Source: Rhodospirillales bacterium
GTDB lineage: Bacteria; Pseudomonadota; Alphaproteobacteria; Rhodospirillales; Magnetospirillaceae
Direction: 5' to 3'
Assembly (NCBI GenBank): GCA_030040955.1
Contig: JASHSH010000319.1
Span: 1 to 11,456, forward strand
Length of the DNA: 11,456 nt
Shown here piece by piece: positions 1-6,858 of the stretch. Position 1 is the stretch's first letter, and every line of letters starts with the position of its first letter. Under the pieces are notes generated by a model. The model did no database searches. It was not told the origin of the DNA and saw nothing but the letters and a program-made list of their open reading frames with translations. The position numbers and the translations under genes are program-made.

Positions 1-1
1 G

Positions 2-49
2 CCGGCTCAGGACGAGGCGAAAAATGTCTCGAAGGGGAAGGCAAGCTGA
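2..49 (+). CDS. Possible C-terminal tail of an upstream gene (partial)
   Basis: Reading from base 2, fifteen codons are open before a TGA at 47-49, giving the tail PAQDEAKNVSKGKAS. Of the two frames I compared here, this one has the more GC-rich third positions (11 of 15), as expected for real genes in this DNA. The other, from base 1, runs to a TAA in the 70s with poorer codon use. If real, it ends about 100 nt before fliN. A flagellar export gene such as fliH would be a reasonable neighbour, but nothing in fifteen residues identifies a family. Confidence is low because the stretch is so short. Confidence 0.3.
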   Translation, partial: PAQDEAKNVSKGKAS

Positions 50-74
50 GACAGCACCCCCTTCACCAAAAATA

Positions 75-103
75 AAGACTTCCCCGGGCAATCTTCCTAT
101 ATT
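75..103 (+). promoter_or_regulatory. Weak candidate sigma-70-type promoter before fliN
   Basis: An AT-richer patch between the presumed upstream tail and fliN holds TATATT at 98-103, a 5-of-6 match to the -10 consensus. AAGACT lies 17 nt upstream at 75-80 and matches TTGACA at three positions. No sigma-54 GG-N10-GC element resembling the one before the flgE-like gene was recognised here. The call rests on the -10 and the spacing only. Confidence 0.25.
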
Positions 104-147
104 CGAGCGTCCGCCCGCGCGGGGTGGCCCGAGAGCGAGGAGCGAGC

Positions 148-414
148 ATGGCCGACGAGATCCAGGCGACCGGCAAGGAAGCGGCCTTCAACGTCGACGT
201 CGAGATGTCGGCGGTGCTCGGTCACGCCACCGTTCCGGTGAAGCAGCTGCTCAAGCTGGGCCGCGGCGCGGTGGTCGAGCTCGACCGGCGCATCAACGAG
301 CCGATCGATCTGTTCGTCAACAAGATGCTGGTCGGCCGCGGCGAGGTGGTGATCGTCGAGGATCATCTCGGCGTCACCGTGACCGAGATGCTCAAGGGCC
401 AGCCGAAGGAGTGA
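148..414 (+). CDS. fliN: Flagellar motor switch protein FliN (short form)
   Basis: FliN forms the lower C-ring of the flagellar switch at the cytoplasmic face, together with FliM and FliG, and docks the export apparatus through FliH. The 88-residue product is essentially one SpoA (surface presentation of antigens) domain, residues about 13-83. It shows the FliN-like stretch VPVKQLLKLGRGAVVELD at 29-46, then IDLFVNKMLVGRGEVVIV (53-70) and LGVTVTEML (74-82). It lacks the long N-terminal extension of E. coli FliN (137 residues); compact FliN proteins are common in alphaproteobacteria. The ATG at 148 was chosen over an in-frame GTG at 124 because GAGGAG at 137-142 is placed 5 nt before it. The rhomboid gene follows after 45 nt. 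FliM and FliG are not in the window. Confidence 0.87.
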   Translation: MADEIQATGKEAAFNVDVEMSAVLGHATVPVKQLLKLGRGAVVELDRRINEPIDLFVNKMLVGRGEVVIVEDHLGVTVTEMLKGQPKE

Positions 415-425
415 GCCTCCCCGGC

Positions 426-450
426 CCGGCCGGCTTGCCCGTCCGGCCGG
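426..450. other. GC-rich hairpin between fliN and the rhomboid gene
   Basis: CCGGCCGG at 426-433 and again at 443-450 are self-complementary and can form an 8-bp stem with a 9-nt loop. No T-tract follows. The right arm ends 9 nt before the rhomboid ATG, where a Shine-Dalgarno would be expected and none is visible. It could be a weak terminator after fliN or a structure limiting translation of the rhomboid gene. Confidence 0.35.
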
Positions 451-459
451 CGCGCCCCC

Positions 460-1242
460 ATGTTCTTCCTGCCGCTCTCCGACGATAATCCGGTAACCCG
501 CGCCGCCCTCGTCACCTGGTTCCTGATCTGCGCCTGCGCGCTTGCCTTCCTGTGGCAGCACTCGCTCGCGCCGTCGGTCGGCCGCGAGGCCGAGATCTCG
601 CTCGGCATGGTGCCGGCCGTCCTCCTCGGTCATGCCCGTCTCTCGCCCCATCTCGCGCTGATTCCCGCCTGGGCGAGCATCGTGACCTCGATGTTCCTGC
701 ACGGCGGATGGATTCATCTGCTCGGCAACATGCTGTTCCTGTGGATCTTCGGGGACAACGTCGAAGAGGCGATGGGCAGCGGCCGCTTCCTGCTCTTCTA
801 TCTGATCGCGGGCTTCGCGGCGGCCCTCGCCCAGGCCTTCGCCGCGCCCGATTCCGAGATTCCGATGATCGGCGCCTCGGGAGCCATCGCCGGCATCCTC
901 GGCGCCTATTTCGTCCTGTTCCCGCGCTCGAACGTGCGCGTCCTGGTGGTGATCCTGTTCTACATCCGCATCGTGAGCGTGCCGGCCGTGATCGTGATCG
1001 GCATCTGGTTCGGGCTCCAGGTGATCGGCGCCGAGCGGGCAGGATCGGGAGCCGGCGGCGTGGCCTTCGCGGCCCATGTCGGCGGGTTCCTGTGCGGACT
1101 CGTCCTGCTGCCGCTGTTCAAGCGGCGCACTGTGCCGATGTTCGGCGCGCCGCGTTCGCGCCCCTTCCAGGTCGCGCGCGCGGGGATCGGCCGGAAGGGA
1201 CGCGTCCCCACCGTGGTGCCGCGCGACCCGTGGCGCGGATAG
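460..1242 (+). CDS. Rhomboid-family intramembrane serine protease
   Basis: Rhomboids cleave transmembrane segments of other proteins inside the bilayer using a Ser-His dyad. The 260-residue protein shows the family pattern: HGGWIHLLGN at 81-90, carrying the conserved His and Asn of TM2; the nucleophile motif GASGAIAG at 138-145, with Ser140; and the catalytic His206 in AAHVGGF. Hydrophobic segments lie at about 16-34, 72-98, 108-130, 137-155, 160-190 and 200-220. The C-terminal 40 residues are basic and proline-rich and probably cytoplasmic. The start at 460 gives a usual family length and begins just before TM1, though no clear Shine-Dalgarno precedes it. The substrate cannot be told from context. 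Confidence 0.92.
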   Translation: MFFLPLSDDNPVTRAALVTWFLICACALAFLWQHSLAPSVGREAEISLGMVPAVLLGHARLSPHLALIPAWASIVTSMFLHGGWIHLLGNMLFLWIFGDNVEEAMGSGRFLLFYLIAGFAAALAQAFAAPDSEIPMIGASGAIAGILGAYFVLFPRSNVRVLVVILFYIRIVSVPAVIVIGIWFGLQVIGAERAGSGAGGVAFAAHVGGFLCGLVLLPLFKRRTVPMFGAPRSRPFQVARAGIGRKGRVPTVVPRDPWRG

Positions 1243-1339
1243 GCGGCGCCGTCCGCTTGTCGCGGCCGCCCCGGAATGCCATCTTTGCCGCAAGGGCGCG
1301 GGAGCGCCCCCTATCCCGCTAGGCCAAGGAGACGGCAAG

Positions 1340-1825
1340 ATGACCATCAAGGTGGGCGAGAAAATCCCGTCGGTGAAGCTCGCTCTCGGCACCGCCGAGG
1401 GTCCCAAGGAGATCACCACCGATCAGATCTTCGGCGGCAAGCGGGTCGTGATGTTCGGGCTGCCGGGCGCCTTCACTCCCACCTGCTCCGCCAAGCATGT
1501 TCCCGGCTTCGTCGCGCACGCGGCCGACCTCAAGAAGAAAGGCGTGGACTCGGTGGTCTGCGTCTCGGTGAACGATCCGTTCGTCATGGGCGCCTGGGGC
1601 AAGGACCTGAAGGTCGGCGACAAGGTGATCATGCTGGCCGACGGCAGCGCCGAGCTGACCAAGAAGCTGGGCCTCGTGCTCGACCTGACTGGGCGCGGCA
1701 TGGGCGAGCGGTCGCACCGCTACGCGATGGTGGTCGACAACGGCGTGGTCAAGTCGCTCAACGTCGAGACCAATCCCGGCGTGTGCGAGGTGTCGAGCGC
1801 CGAATCCATCCTCGCCGGGGTCTAG
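1340..1825 (+). CDS. Peroxiredoxin, Prx5 / AhpE-like thiol peroxidase
   Basis: This cytoplasmic thiol peroxidase reduces hydrogen peroxide and organic peroxides. The 161-residue protein carries the Prx5 signature LPGAFTPTCS at 41-50, with peroxidatic Cys49 and supporting Thr46. The usual active-site Arg is Arg127 in RSHRYAMVVDNG. Two further cysteines are Cys74 (SVVCVSVNDP) and Cys149 near the C terminus (NPGVCEVS); Cys149 lies about where Prx5 proteins carry a resolving cysteine. The ATG at 1340 has AAGGAG at 1326-1331, 8 nt upstream; longer upstream starts would extend the protein past the normal family N terminus. Only 10 nt separate its stop from the dehydrogenase ATG, so the two are probably cotranscribed. 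Confidence 0.94.
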   Translation: MTIKVGEKIPSVKLALGTAEGPKEITTDQIFGGKRVVMFGLPGAFTPTCSAKHVPGFVAHAADLKKKGVDSVVCVSVNDPFVMGAWGKDLKVGDKVIMLADGSAELTKKLGLVLDLTGRGMGERSHRYAMVVDNGVVKSLNVETNPGVCEVSSAESILAGV

Positions 1826-1835
1826 CCGGCGCGCG

Positions 1836-3194
1836 ATGCGCAGGCCCGGCACGCCAGCGCTCATCGTCATCGGCGCCGCCGTCATCGCCGTGGCGGCGGC
1901 GCTGTACGTCGCGCGGGGAGCGTCTCCGCCGGCTCCCGGCACCCTCCTCGCCGGCGCCGACGCCTATGGCGACTGGCGCCGCGACGTGCCCGGCGTGCGG
2001 CGGCTGATCCGCGTCGAGGATCTGCCCAAGCCCTACGCCACTCCCTCCGCCGGCAACGGCGCCGCGCTGGAGCCGCGGCCGCAGGGCGCGGTGCCGAAAG
2101 TGCCGGAGGGATTCAAGGTCGCGGTCTACGCCCAGGGATTTTCGGTTCCGCGCACGCTGCGCCGCGCGCCCAATGGCGACATGTTCCTGGCCGAGACCCA
2201 GGCCGGGCAGATACGCGTCCTGCGGGGCGCGCCCGCGCTCAACCAGGTGTTCGCGACCGGCCTGCGCAGCCCGTTCGGCATCGGCTTCTATCCGCCGGGA
2301 CCGGACCCCAAATATGTCTATGTCGGCAATACCGATTCGGTGGTGCGGTTCCCCTACCAGAGCGGCGATACCCAGGCGCGCGGTCCGGCCGAGACCGTGA
2401 TCCCGCATCTGCCGACCGGCGGACATTGGACGCGCGACGTGGTGTTCTCGCCCGACGGCAGGCGGATGTATGTCTCGGTCGGCTCCGGCTCGAACGATGC
2501 CGAGGGAATGGAGCGCAAGGACGCCGATACCGCGCGCGCCTACGAGGCGGGCCACGGGCTGGGCGCGGCGTGGGGCGCCGAGGAGGGCCGCGCCGACGTT
2601 CTGGTGTTCGACCCGGATGGCGGCGGCGGCAGGATTTTCGCCACCGGCCTGCGCAATTGCGTCGGAATGGCGATCCAGCCCGGCACCGACACGCTCTGGT
2701 GCTCCACCAACGAACGCGACGGGCTCGGCGACGATCTGCCGCCCGACTATGTGACGCGGGTGACCGAGGGCGCCTACTACGGATGGCCCTGGTACTATCT
2801 CGGCGCCAACGAGGACCCGCGCCACGCCAACGAGCGACCCGATCTGGCGGGCAAGGCGCGCGTGCCCGACGTGCTCATCCAGGCGCATTCCGCGCCGCTG
2901 GGCATGACCTTCTACGATGGCGGACAGTTTCCCCAGGCCTTCCGGGGCGACGGGTTCGTCGCGCTGCACGGATCGTGGAACCGATCGCAGCGCACCGGCT
3001 ACAAGGTCGCGCGCATCCTGATGAAGGACGGCGTCCCCACCGGTGCCTACGAGGACTTCATGACCGGGCTGATCGATCCGGACAACAACAGAGTCTGGGG
3101 GCGTCCGGTCGGCGTCGGGGTCGCGGCCGACGGCTCGCTGCTGGTCAGCGAGGACGGCAACGGAGTTATCTGGCGAATCTCCTACGGCGGATAG
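1836..3194 (+). CDS. PQQ-type glucose/sorbosone dehydrogenase, exported or membrane-anchored
   Basis: The family (GSDH, six-bladed beta-propeller) oxidises aldose-type sugars or sorbosone, usually with PQQ and in the periplasm. Residues 8-26 form a hydrophobic N-terminal segment after Arg-Arg, either a signal peptide or a membrane anchor. The propeller runs from about 92 (GFKVAVYAQG) to the end. Family-typical pieces are NGDMFLAE (113-120), GGHWTRDVVFSPDGRRMYVS (195-214), NERDGLGDDLPPDYVTRV (292-309), GWPWYYLG (316-323) and HSAPLGMTFY (351-360). His197 is in the place of the catalytic base of soluble glucose dehydrogenase (inference). The 452-residue length suits sorbosone dehydrogenase-like proteins. 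Substrate and cofactor are not proven by sequence, and no pqq biosynthesis gene is present in the window. No Shine-Dalgarno is obvious at the ATG, so translation may be coupled to the peroxiredoxin gene. Confidence 0.88.
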   Translation: MRRPGTPALIVIGAAVIAVAAALYVARGASPPAPGTLLAGADAYGDWRRDVPGVRRLIRVEDLPKPYATPSAGNGAALEPRPQGAVPKVPEGFKVAVYAQGFSVPRTLRRAPNGDMFLAETQAGQIRVLRGAPALNQVFATGLRSPFGIGFYPPGPDPKYVYVGNTDSVVRFPYQSGDTQARGPAETVIPHLPTGGHWTRDVVFSPDGRRMYVSVGSGSNDAEGMERKDADTARAYEAGHGLGAAWGAEEGRADVLVFDPDGGGGRIFATGLRNCVGMAIQPGTDTLWCSTNERDGLGDDLPPDYVTRVTEGAYYGWPWYYLGANEDPRHANERPDLAGKARVPDVLIQAHSAPLGMTFYDGGQFPQAFRGDGFVALHGSWNRSQRTGYKVARILMKDGVPTGAYEDFMTGLIDPDNNRVWGRPVGVGVAADGSLLVSEDGNGVIWRISYGG

Positions 3195-3237
3195 GCCGAA
3201 GCTTGCAACGGCCTGAACTCGCGGGGCGATTCGGCCT
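3193..3237. repeat. 8-bp inverted repeat at the dehydrogenase stop codon
   Basis: AGGCCGAA at 3193-3200 overlaps the TAG stop at 3192-3194 and is matched by TTCGGCCT at 3230-3237, a perfect inverted repeat with a 29-nt loop. The loop is long and there is no T-tract, so this is a poor intrinsic terminator. It may be a chance repeat or a protein site. The remaining intergenic sequence up to motA is AT-richer (3237-3270) and may hold the motA promoter, but no convincing -35/-10 or -24/-12 pair was found. Confidence 0.3.
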
Positions 3238-3327
3238 TCGCATTATTGCTCCGTTAACTTATTTCCCCGACTATGGCAGTTTGGAGGCGTGGTCCCGGCC
3301 GCGCCGGGATTTGTTGCGGGTACGCGG

Positions 3328-4131
3328 ATGTCCCTTCCGACCCTGATCGGATTCCTGTTCGGCATCGTGCTGGTGCTCGGCGCGGTCACGCTGAGCACCG
3401 ACAATTATCTCGTATTCCTGCACGCCGCCGGCTTCCTTCTGGTCGTCGGCGGGACGCTCGCCGCCACCTTCGTCGCCTACGAATCGCGCTACGTGCTGAT
3501 CGCGCTGCGCCTGATGCTCACCATCTTCTTCCGCCACCGGATGGGCCGCGGCGTCTTGCAGGGCGAGGTCGCGCGGGTGATCCGCTGGGGCTACATGATG
3601 CAGAAGGGCGGCCCGCCCGCGCTCGAATCCGACGTCAAGAAGCTGCAGGGCCAGGACAGCTTCCTCGCCTTTGGCATCAGCCTGGTGGTGGCGGGACATT
3701 CCGGGCCGGAGGTGCGTGAAATCCTCACCAACACCGTGGAGACCACGTTCCAGCGCAACACGGTGCCCGCCGACATCCTGCGCAGCATGGGCAGCAACGC
3801 GCCGGCCTTCGGCATGATCGCGACCCTGGTCGGCCTGGTCATCATGCTCGACAAGATGGGCGCCGATCCGTCCAAGATCGGCGCCGGCATGTCGGTCGGC
3901 CTCTTGGGTACGCTGTATGGCGTGTTCTTCGCCCGTCTGATCATCCTGCCGGTGGCAAGCAAAATCCAGCAACGCGAGGAAATCCTGCGCTTCCGCAACT
4001 ACCTTGTCGCCGAGGGCCTCGCGCTGCTCGCCGACCGCAAGAGCCCGCGCTTCATCCAGGACAAGATGAACAGCTTCCTCGACCCCGTGCTGCACTACGA
4101 TATCGACAAGATGATGAAGGGACCGAAGTGA
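3328..4131 (+). CDS. motA: Flagellar stator protein MotA (PomA/MotP-like class)
   Basis: MotA and MotB form the inner-membrane stator that uses ion flow to drive the flagellar rotor. The 267-residue protein has four membrane segments: about 4-21, 28-50, 156-176 and 187-209. A large cytoplasmic loop (52-155) contacts FliG. The signature MGSNAPAFGMIATLVGLVIM (154-173) and GLLGTLYGVFFARLIILPVA (191-210) places it in the shorter PomA/MotP-like group. Pore threonines Thr166 and Thr195 are present, but residue 194 is Gly where sodium-driven PomA has Thr. The ATG at 3328 gives the usual family N terminus (MSLPTLIGFLFG). An in-frame GTG at 3289 would add 13 residues; the GGAGG at 3283-3287 is only 1 nt from it, too close to be its ribosome site. 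motB follows after 19 nt. Confidence 0.94.
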   Translation: MSLPTLIGFLFGIVLVLGAVTLSTDNYLVFLHAAGFLLVVGGTLAATFVAYESRYVLIALRLMLTIFFRHRMGRGVLQGEVARVIRWGYMMQKGGPPALESDVKKLQGQDSFLAFGISLVVAGHSGPEVREILTNTVETTFQRNTVPADILRSMGSNAPAFGMIATLVGLVIMLDKMGADPSKIGAGMSVGLLGTLYGVFFARLIILPVASKIQQREEILRFRNYLVAEGLALLADRKSPRFIQDKMNSFLDPVLHYDIDKMMKGPK

Positions 4132-4150
4132 CCGCGGGAGTGGCGCGCTG

Positions 4151-4816
4151 ATGGCCGACCATCGCTTCGAGCCGCACAAACCCGAGGAGCGCGAGGACTG
4201 GCTGCTGTCCTACGCGGACATGATCACGCTGCTCCTCGCCTTCTTCGTGCTCCTGCTCTCGATGTCGAAGATCGACGCGGTGAAGTACGAGAAGGTGCAG
4301 GGCGGACTCGCCAAGGAGGTCGGCGGGCACGACGTGGTCCAGCCGATCGATCAGCTGAAGAGCGAGGTCAACGCGGCGGTGCGCGGCCTCAAGCTGAACG
4401 AGGACCAGGTGAGCCTGGGCACCGACGATCGCGGCTTGGTGCTCGAGCTCGACGGCGGGACGTTCTTCGAGCCCGGTTCGGCGCAGCTCGCGCCGCAATA
4501 CCTGCCCGCCCTGATCGCCATGGCGCGGTCGCTCAACTCGCAGCGCTACTCAGGCTTCCAGATCGAGGTCGACGGACACACCGACGACACCAATGTCAGC
4601 ACGCCGGTCTATCCGTCGAACTGGGAACTCTCCGCCTCGCGCGCCACCATGGTCGTGCGCCTGTTCATCCAAACCGGCATCGCGCCGGACCGGCTCGAGG
4701 CGGTCGGCTTCGCGGACACGCGCCCGAAAGTCGCCAACCGCGACGCGTCCGGCCATCCGCTGCCAGCGAACGAGGCGATCAACCGCCGGGTCACCATCCA
4801 CATCTTCCCGAGATAG
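4151..4816 (+). CDS. motB: Flagellar stator protein MotB
   Basis: MotB anchors the stator to peptidoglycan and provides the ion-binding aspartate. The 221-residue protein has a short cytoplasmic N terminus and one membrane helix at about 19-38 (WLLSYADMITLLLAFFVLLL), in which Asp23 is the ion-binding residue. A periplasmic linker runs to about 85, and an OmpA-type peptidoglycan-binding domain to the end. Within the domain, VDGHTDD (140-146), NWELSASRA (157-165) and NRRV (211-214) are the family motifs. It is shorter than E. coli MotB (308), mainly in the linker and C-terminal tail. The membrane motif is close to the PomB/MotS pattern, matching the PomA-like motA next door. GGGAG at 4136-4140 precedes the ATG by 10 nt. 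motA and motB are surely one operon. Confidence 0.94.
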   Translation: MADHRFEPHKPEEREDWLLSYADMITLLLAFFVLLLSMSKIDAVKYEKVQGGLAKEVGGHDVVQPIDQLKSEVNAAVRGLKLNEDQVSLGTDDRGLVLELDGGTFFEPGSAQLAPQYLPALIAMARSLNSQRYSGFQIEVDGHTDDTNVSTPVYPSNWELSASRATMVVRLFIQTGIAPDRLEAVGFADTRPKVANRDASGHPLPANEAINRRVTIHIFPR

Positions 4817-4950
4817 GTCAGGAAGGTTGCCGCGTTTGGGCGCCTTTCCGATCGGTATACAAGAATCGCTGGATTTACGTTGGTCGGCGAAGTAATTTTG
4901 CGCCACTAATTCGTTGAGGGAAGGTGGGCCAGAAGGCCCGCCGACAAAGA

Positions 4951-5889
4951 ATGAACACCGACCTCTATAAGGGCGTCCGCATGGTCCTGGGGGACCAGGA
5001 CCAGGGCTTCACGCGGGACCTGTCGGCCGCCTTCTTCCCGTTCGGTTTGCGCGACATCGCGGTCTGCGTCGATCGCGATCAGATCATTCGCGCCGTCGGC
5101 GAGATGGTCGATGTGCTGGTCTGCGACGTGCACCAGCCCGGCGTCGAGTTCCATGCGCTCGCCCAGGACATCCGCCACGGAAGGCTGGGCGACAACCCGT
5201 TCATCGTGCTGATCGCGACCGCCCTGATCGCCGAGGAGGAGAATCTCTCGCGCATCCTCGAATCGGGCGTCGACGACGTGGTCCTCAAGCCGCTGGACAC
5301 CCAGAATTTCGTCCGCCGCATCGGCGGCTTCGCCCGCAAGCGCAAGCCGTTCGTGGTGACGCCGATGTATGTCGGTCCCAGCCGGCGCAACGGGCAGCGG
5401 GGCGACGGCAGCGACGAGACCGTGGTCGAGGTACCGAACACCTTCCGCGCGAAGGTGGTGCAGCGGCAGAAGGAGGCGGAGATCCACGGCCAGCTGCAAT
5501 CGGGGCGCTCGATGCTCGACGAGGGAAGGCTGACGAGCGGGATGAAGGTCATCGCGCGCCTGACGCGCCGCCTGCTCGACCTGGAGGACAATTACGCCTT
5601 CGCCGAGGAGTCGAAGCGGCTGCTCCGCACGCTCGCGCAGAAGGCAAGCGAAGTGGAAATGGAGCACCGCAACTCGGCCACCACCGGCCATGTCGCGCTG
5701 ATCGCCGAGCGGATCGGGCGACTCTCCTTCCGCGCCGAATCCGCGATCACCAAGCCGGCGGGAATCGAGTTCAAGCTGCTCTCGCAGCTCTCCGACGCGG
5801 CCATGGTCGCGTTCACGACGGCGCAACGCTCACACGGCACGGTGCCCGCCATCGTCGACGTGGTCGACGGATATCTCCGGCGCGCCTGA
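4951..5889 (+). CDS. Response regulator: receiver domain plus unrecognised C-terminal region
   Basis: Residues about 8-125 form a CheY-like receiver. Asp15 and Asp17 lie in the acidic pocket (VLGDQDQ), Asp59 is the likely phosphoacceptor (LVCDVHQPG), Thr90 the switch position (IATALI) and Lys113 the conserved lysine (VVLKPLD). Residues 135-312 match no output domain I recognise: no HTH, GGDEF, EAL or HD motif is visible. Part of this region (about 165-245) is charged and probably helical. Following motA-motB by 134 nt, it may act on motor function or chemotaxis, which is inference. The ATG at 4951 was chosen because the receiver begins just after it, but it has only a weak AAAGA upstream. The in-frame GTG at 4924, with GAGGG 3 nt before it, is a real alternative adding nine residues. 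The gap after motB is AT-richer but shows no clear promoter. Confidence 0.8.
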   Translation: MNTDLYKGVRMVLGDQDQGFTRDLSAAFFPFGLRDIAVCVDRDQIIRAVGEMVDVLVCDVHQPGVEFHALAQDIRHGRLGDNPFIVLIATALIAEEENLSRILESGVDDVVLKPLDTQNFVRRIGGFARKRKPFVVTPMYVGPSRRNGQRGDGSDETVVEVPNTFRAKVVQRQKEAEIHGQLQSGRSMLDEGRLTSGMKVIARLTRRLLDLEDNYAFAEESKRLLRTLAQKASEVEMEHRNSATTGHVALIAERIGRLSFRAESAITKPAGIEFKLLSQLSDAAMVAFTTAQRSHGTVPAIVDVVDGYLRRA

Positions 5890-5904
5890 GACGTTCCGCT
5901 TCCG

Positions 5905-5923
5905 GGCGGGCCCAGCGCCCGCC
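5905..5923. terminator. Hairpin between convergent genes, possible bidirectional terminator
   Basis: GGCGGGC at 5905-5911 pairs with GCCCGCC at 5917-5923 around a 5-nt loop, a perfect 7-bp GC stem. It fills the 39-nt gap between the response regulator stop and the stop of the oppositely oriented MBL gene, where a shared terminator is expected. There is no T-tract on either strand, so factor-independent termination is not certain. Confidence 0.5.
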
Positions 5924-5928
5924 GCGCG

Positions 5929-6756
5929 TCAATCGAGCGGCACCGCCATCATGTCGCGCGCGACGAATGCGTTCGACCAGGCGATGCGGGCCTCCGCCTC
6001 GATGCGCGCCATCACCTCGTCGACATGGTCGGGGTCGTGGTGGAAGATGGCGAGCCGCTTCACCTTGGCGGACTTGCCCAGCCGGATCGCTTCCTGCCAG
6101 GTCGAATGACCCCAGCCGACCCGGGTGGAGAACATCTCGTCGGTATAGGTACTGTCGTAGATGGCAAGGTCCGCCCCGTCCATCAGCGCGAGCACGTTCT
6201 GGTCGGGCTTGCCGGGAATGTGCTCGGTGTCGGTGATGTAGGTGACGACGCGGCCACCCAGCTCGAGCCGGTAACCGGTGGCGCCATTCGGATGGTTCAG
6301 CGGCTTGGTGCGCGCGATCACGCCGGGTGCCACGTCGGTGAGCACGTCGCCATGCCGGAAGTCCTCGTAGACCATGTCGGCGCGCAAGGCGGCGAGCGGG
6401 ACCGGAAACATCGGCGTGGCCATCTGGCTCGCCAGCGCGCCGTGGATGCCGCCGTTGTCGGACAGATGTCCGGCGAGCACGCGGACGCGCCAGCCGGGCA
6501 TGTAGGCGGGCGCGAAGAACGGGAAGCCGGCGATATGATCCCAGTGCGTGTGGGTGAGCAGCATCACCCGGCGGCGTTCGGGCATCGACAGGAATGACTG
6601 GCCGAGCAGGCGGATGCCGGTGCCGGCGTCGAGCACGATGCGCACATCGCCCCACACCACCTCGACGCAGCTCGTGTTGCCGCCATAGACGACGTGCTGC
6701 GGCGAGGCACAGGCGATGCTGCCGCGCACCCCCCAGAATTTCACGCCGACGCTCAT
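5929..6756 (-). CDS. MBL-fold metallohydrolase, PhnP/cyclic-phosphodiesterase-like
   Basis: This metallo-beta-lactamase-fold enzyme is probably a phosphodiesterase using two metals. The 275-residue protein starts FWGVRGSIACASP (8-20) and YGGNTSC (24-30), the usual opening of the COG1235 (PhnP-like) group. It carries the metal motif HTHWDH at 69-74, His155 (LNHPNGATGYRLE), Asp176 (YITDTEH), Asp201 (IYDSTYTDEMF), His217 (GHSTW) and His240 (IFHHDPDH), covering the expected metal ligands. No signal peptide is seen, so it is cytoplasmic. GGAGG lies 5 nt before the ATG. The true substrate is unknown; this group includes enzymes on cyclic phosphates as well as uncharacterised members. It is the last of three - strand genes (flgE-like, SAM hydrolase, this one), about 100 nt after the SAM hydrolase, and may have its own promoter. 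Confidence 0.88.
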   Translation of the reverse strand: MSVGVKFWGVRGSIACASPQHVVYGGNTSCVEVVWGDVRIVLDAGTGIRLLGQSFLSMPERRRVMLLTHTHWDHIAGFPFFAPAYMPGWRVRVLAGHLSDNGGIHGALASQMATPMFPVPLAALRADMVYEDFRHGDVLTDVAPGVIARTKPLNHPNGATGYRLELGGRVVTYITDTEHIPGKPDQNVLALMDGADLAIYDSTYTDEMFSTRVGWGHSTWQEAIRLGKSAKVKRLAIFHHDPDHVDEVMARIEAEARIAWSNAFVARDMMAVPLD

Positions 6757-6858
6757 GGGCGCCTCCCGCGTGCCCTCCCTTGGGACGGCATAAGAGGGCT
6801 GTATTTTCGGCTAGTTACAAGCCTTACCGCAACCTTGGCATGAATTCAGTGCGGCCCG

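Noticed and set aside
97..1419. - strand open frame of 440 codons opposite fliN and rhomboid
   Set aside because: Antisense shadow with His/Arg/Gln-rich composition and no recognisable domain.
1758..2969. - strand open frame of 403 codons opposite the sugar dehydrogenase
   Set aside because: Antisense shadow; the + strand frame has clear GSDH motifs.
3195..3327. Sigma-54 promoter before motA
   Set aside because: TTGC at 3246-3249 lacks a GG at the required 10-nt spacing; nearby GG pairs are 9 or 13 nt away.
3289..3327. GTG start for motA at 3289
   Set aside because: GGAGG is only 1 nt away, too close to work, and the added residues are not typical of MotA N termini.
4817..4950. Promoter before the response regulator
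   Set aside because: TATACA (4856-4861) and TTGGTC/ACTAAT pairs were seen, but their spacings (15, 19 or 23 nt) are outside the usual range.
5813..6655. Alternative - strand frame of 280 codons overlapping the MBL gene
   Set aside because: Arg/Pro/Ala-rich out-of-frame product; the MBL frame carries the full metal-binding set and a good ribosome site.
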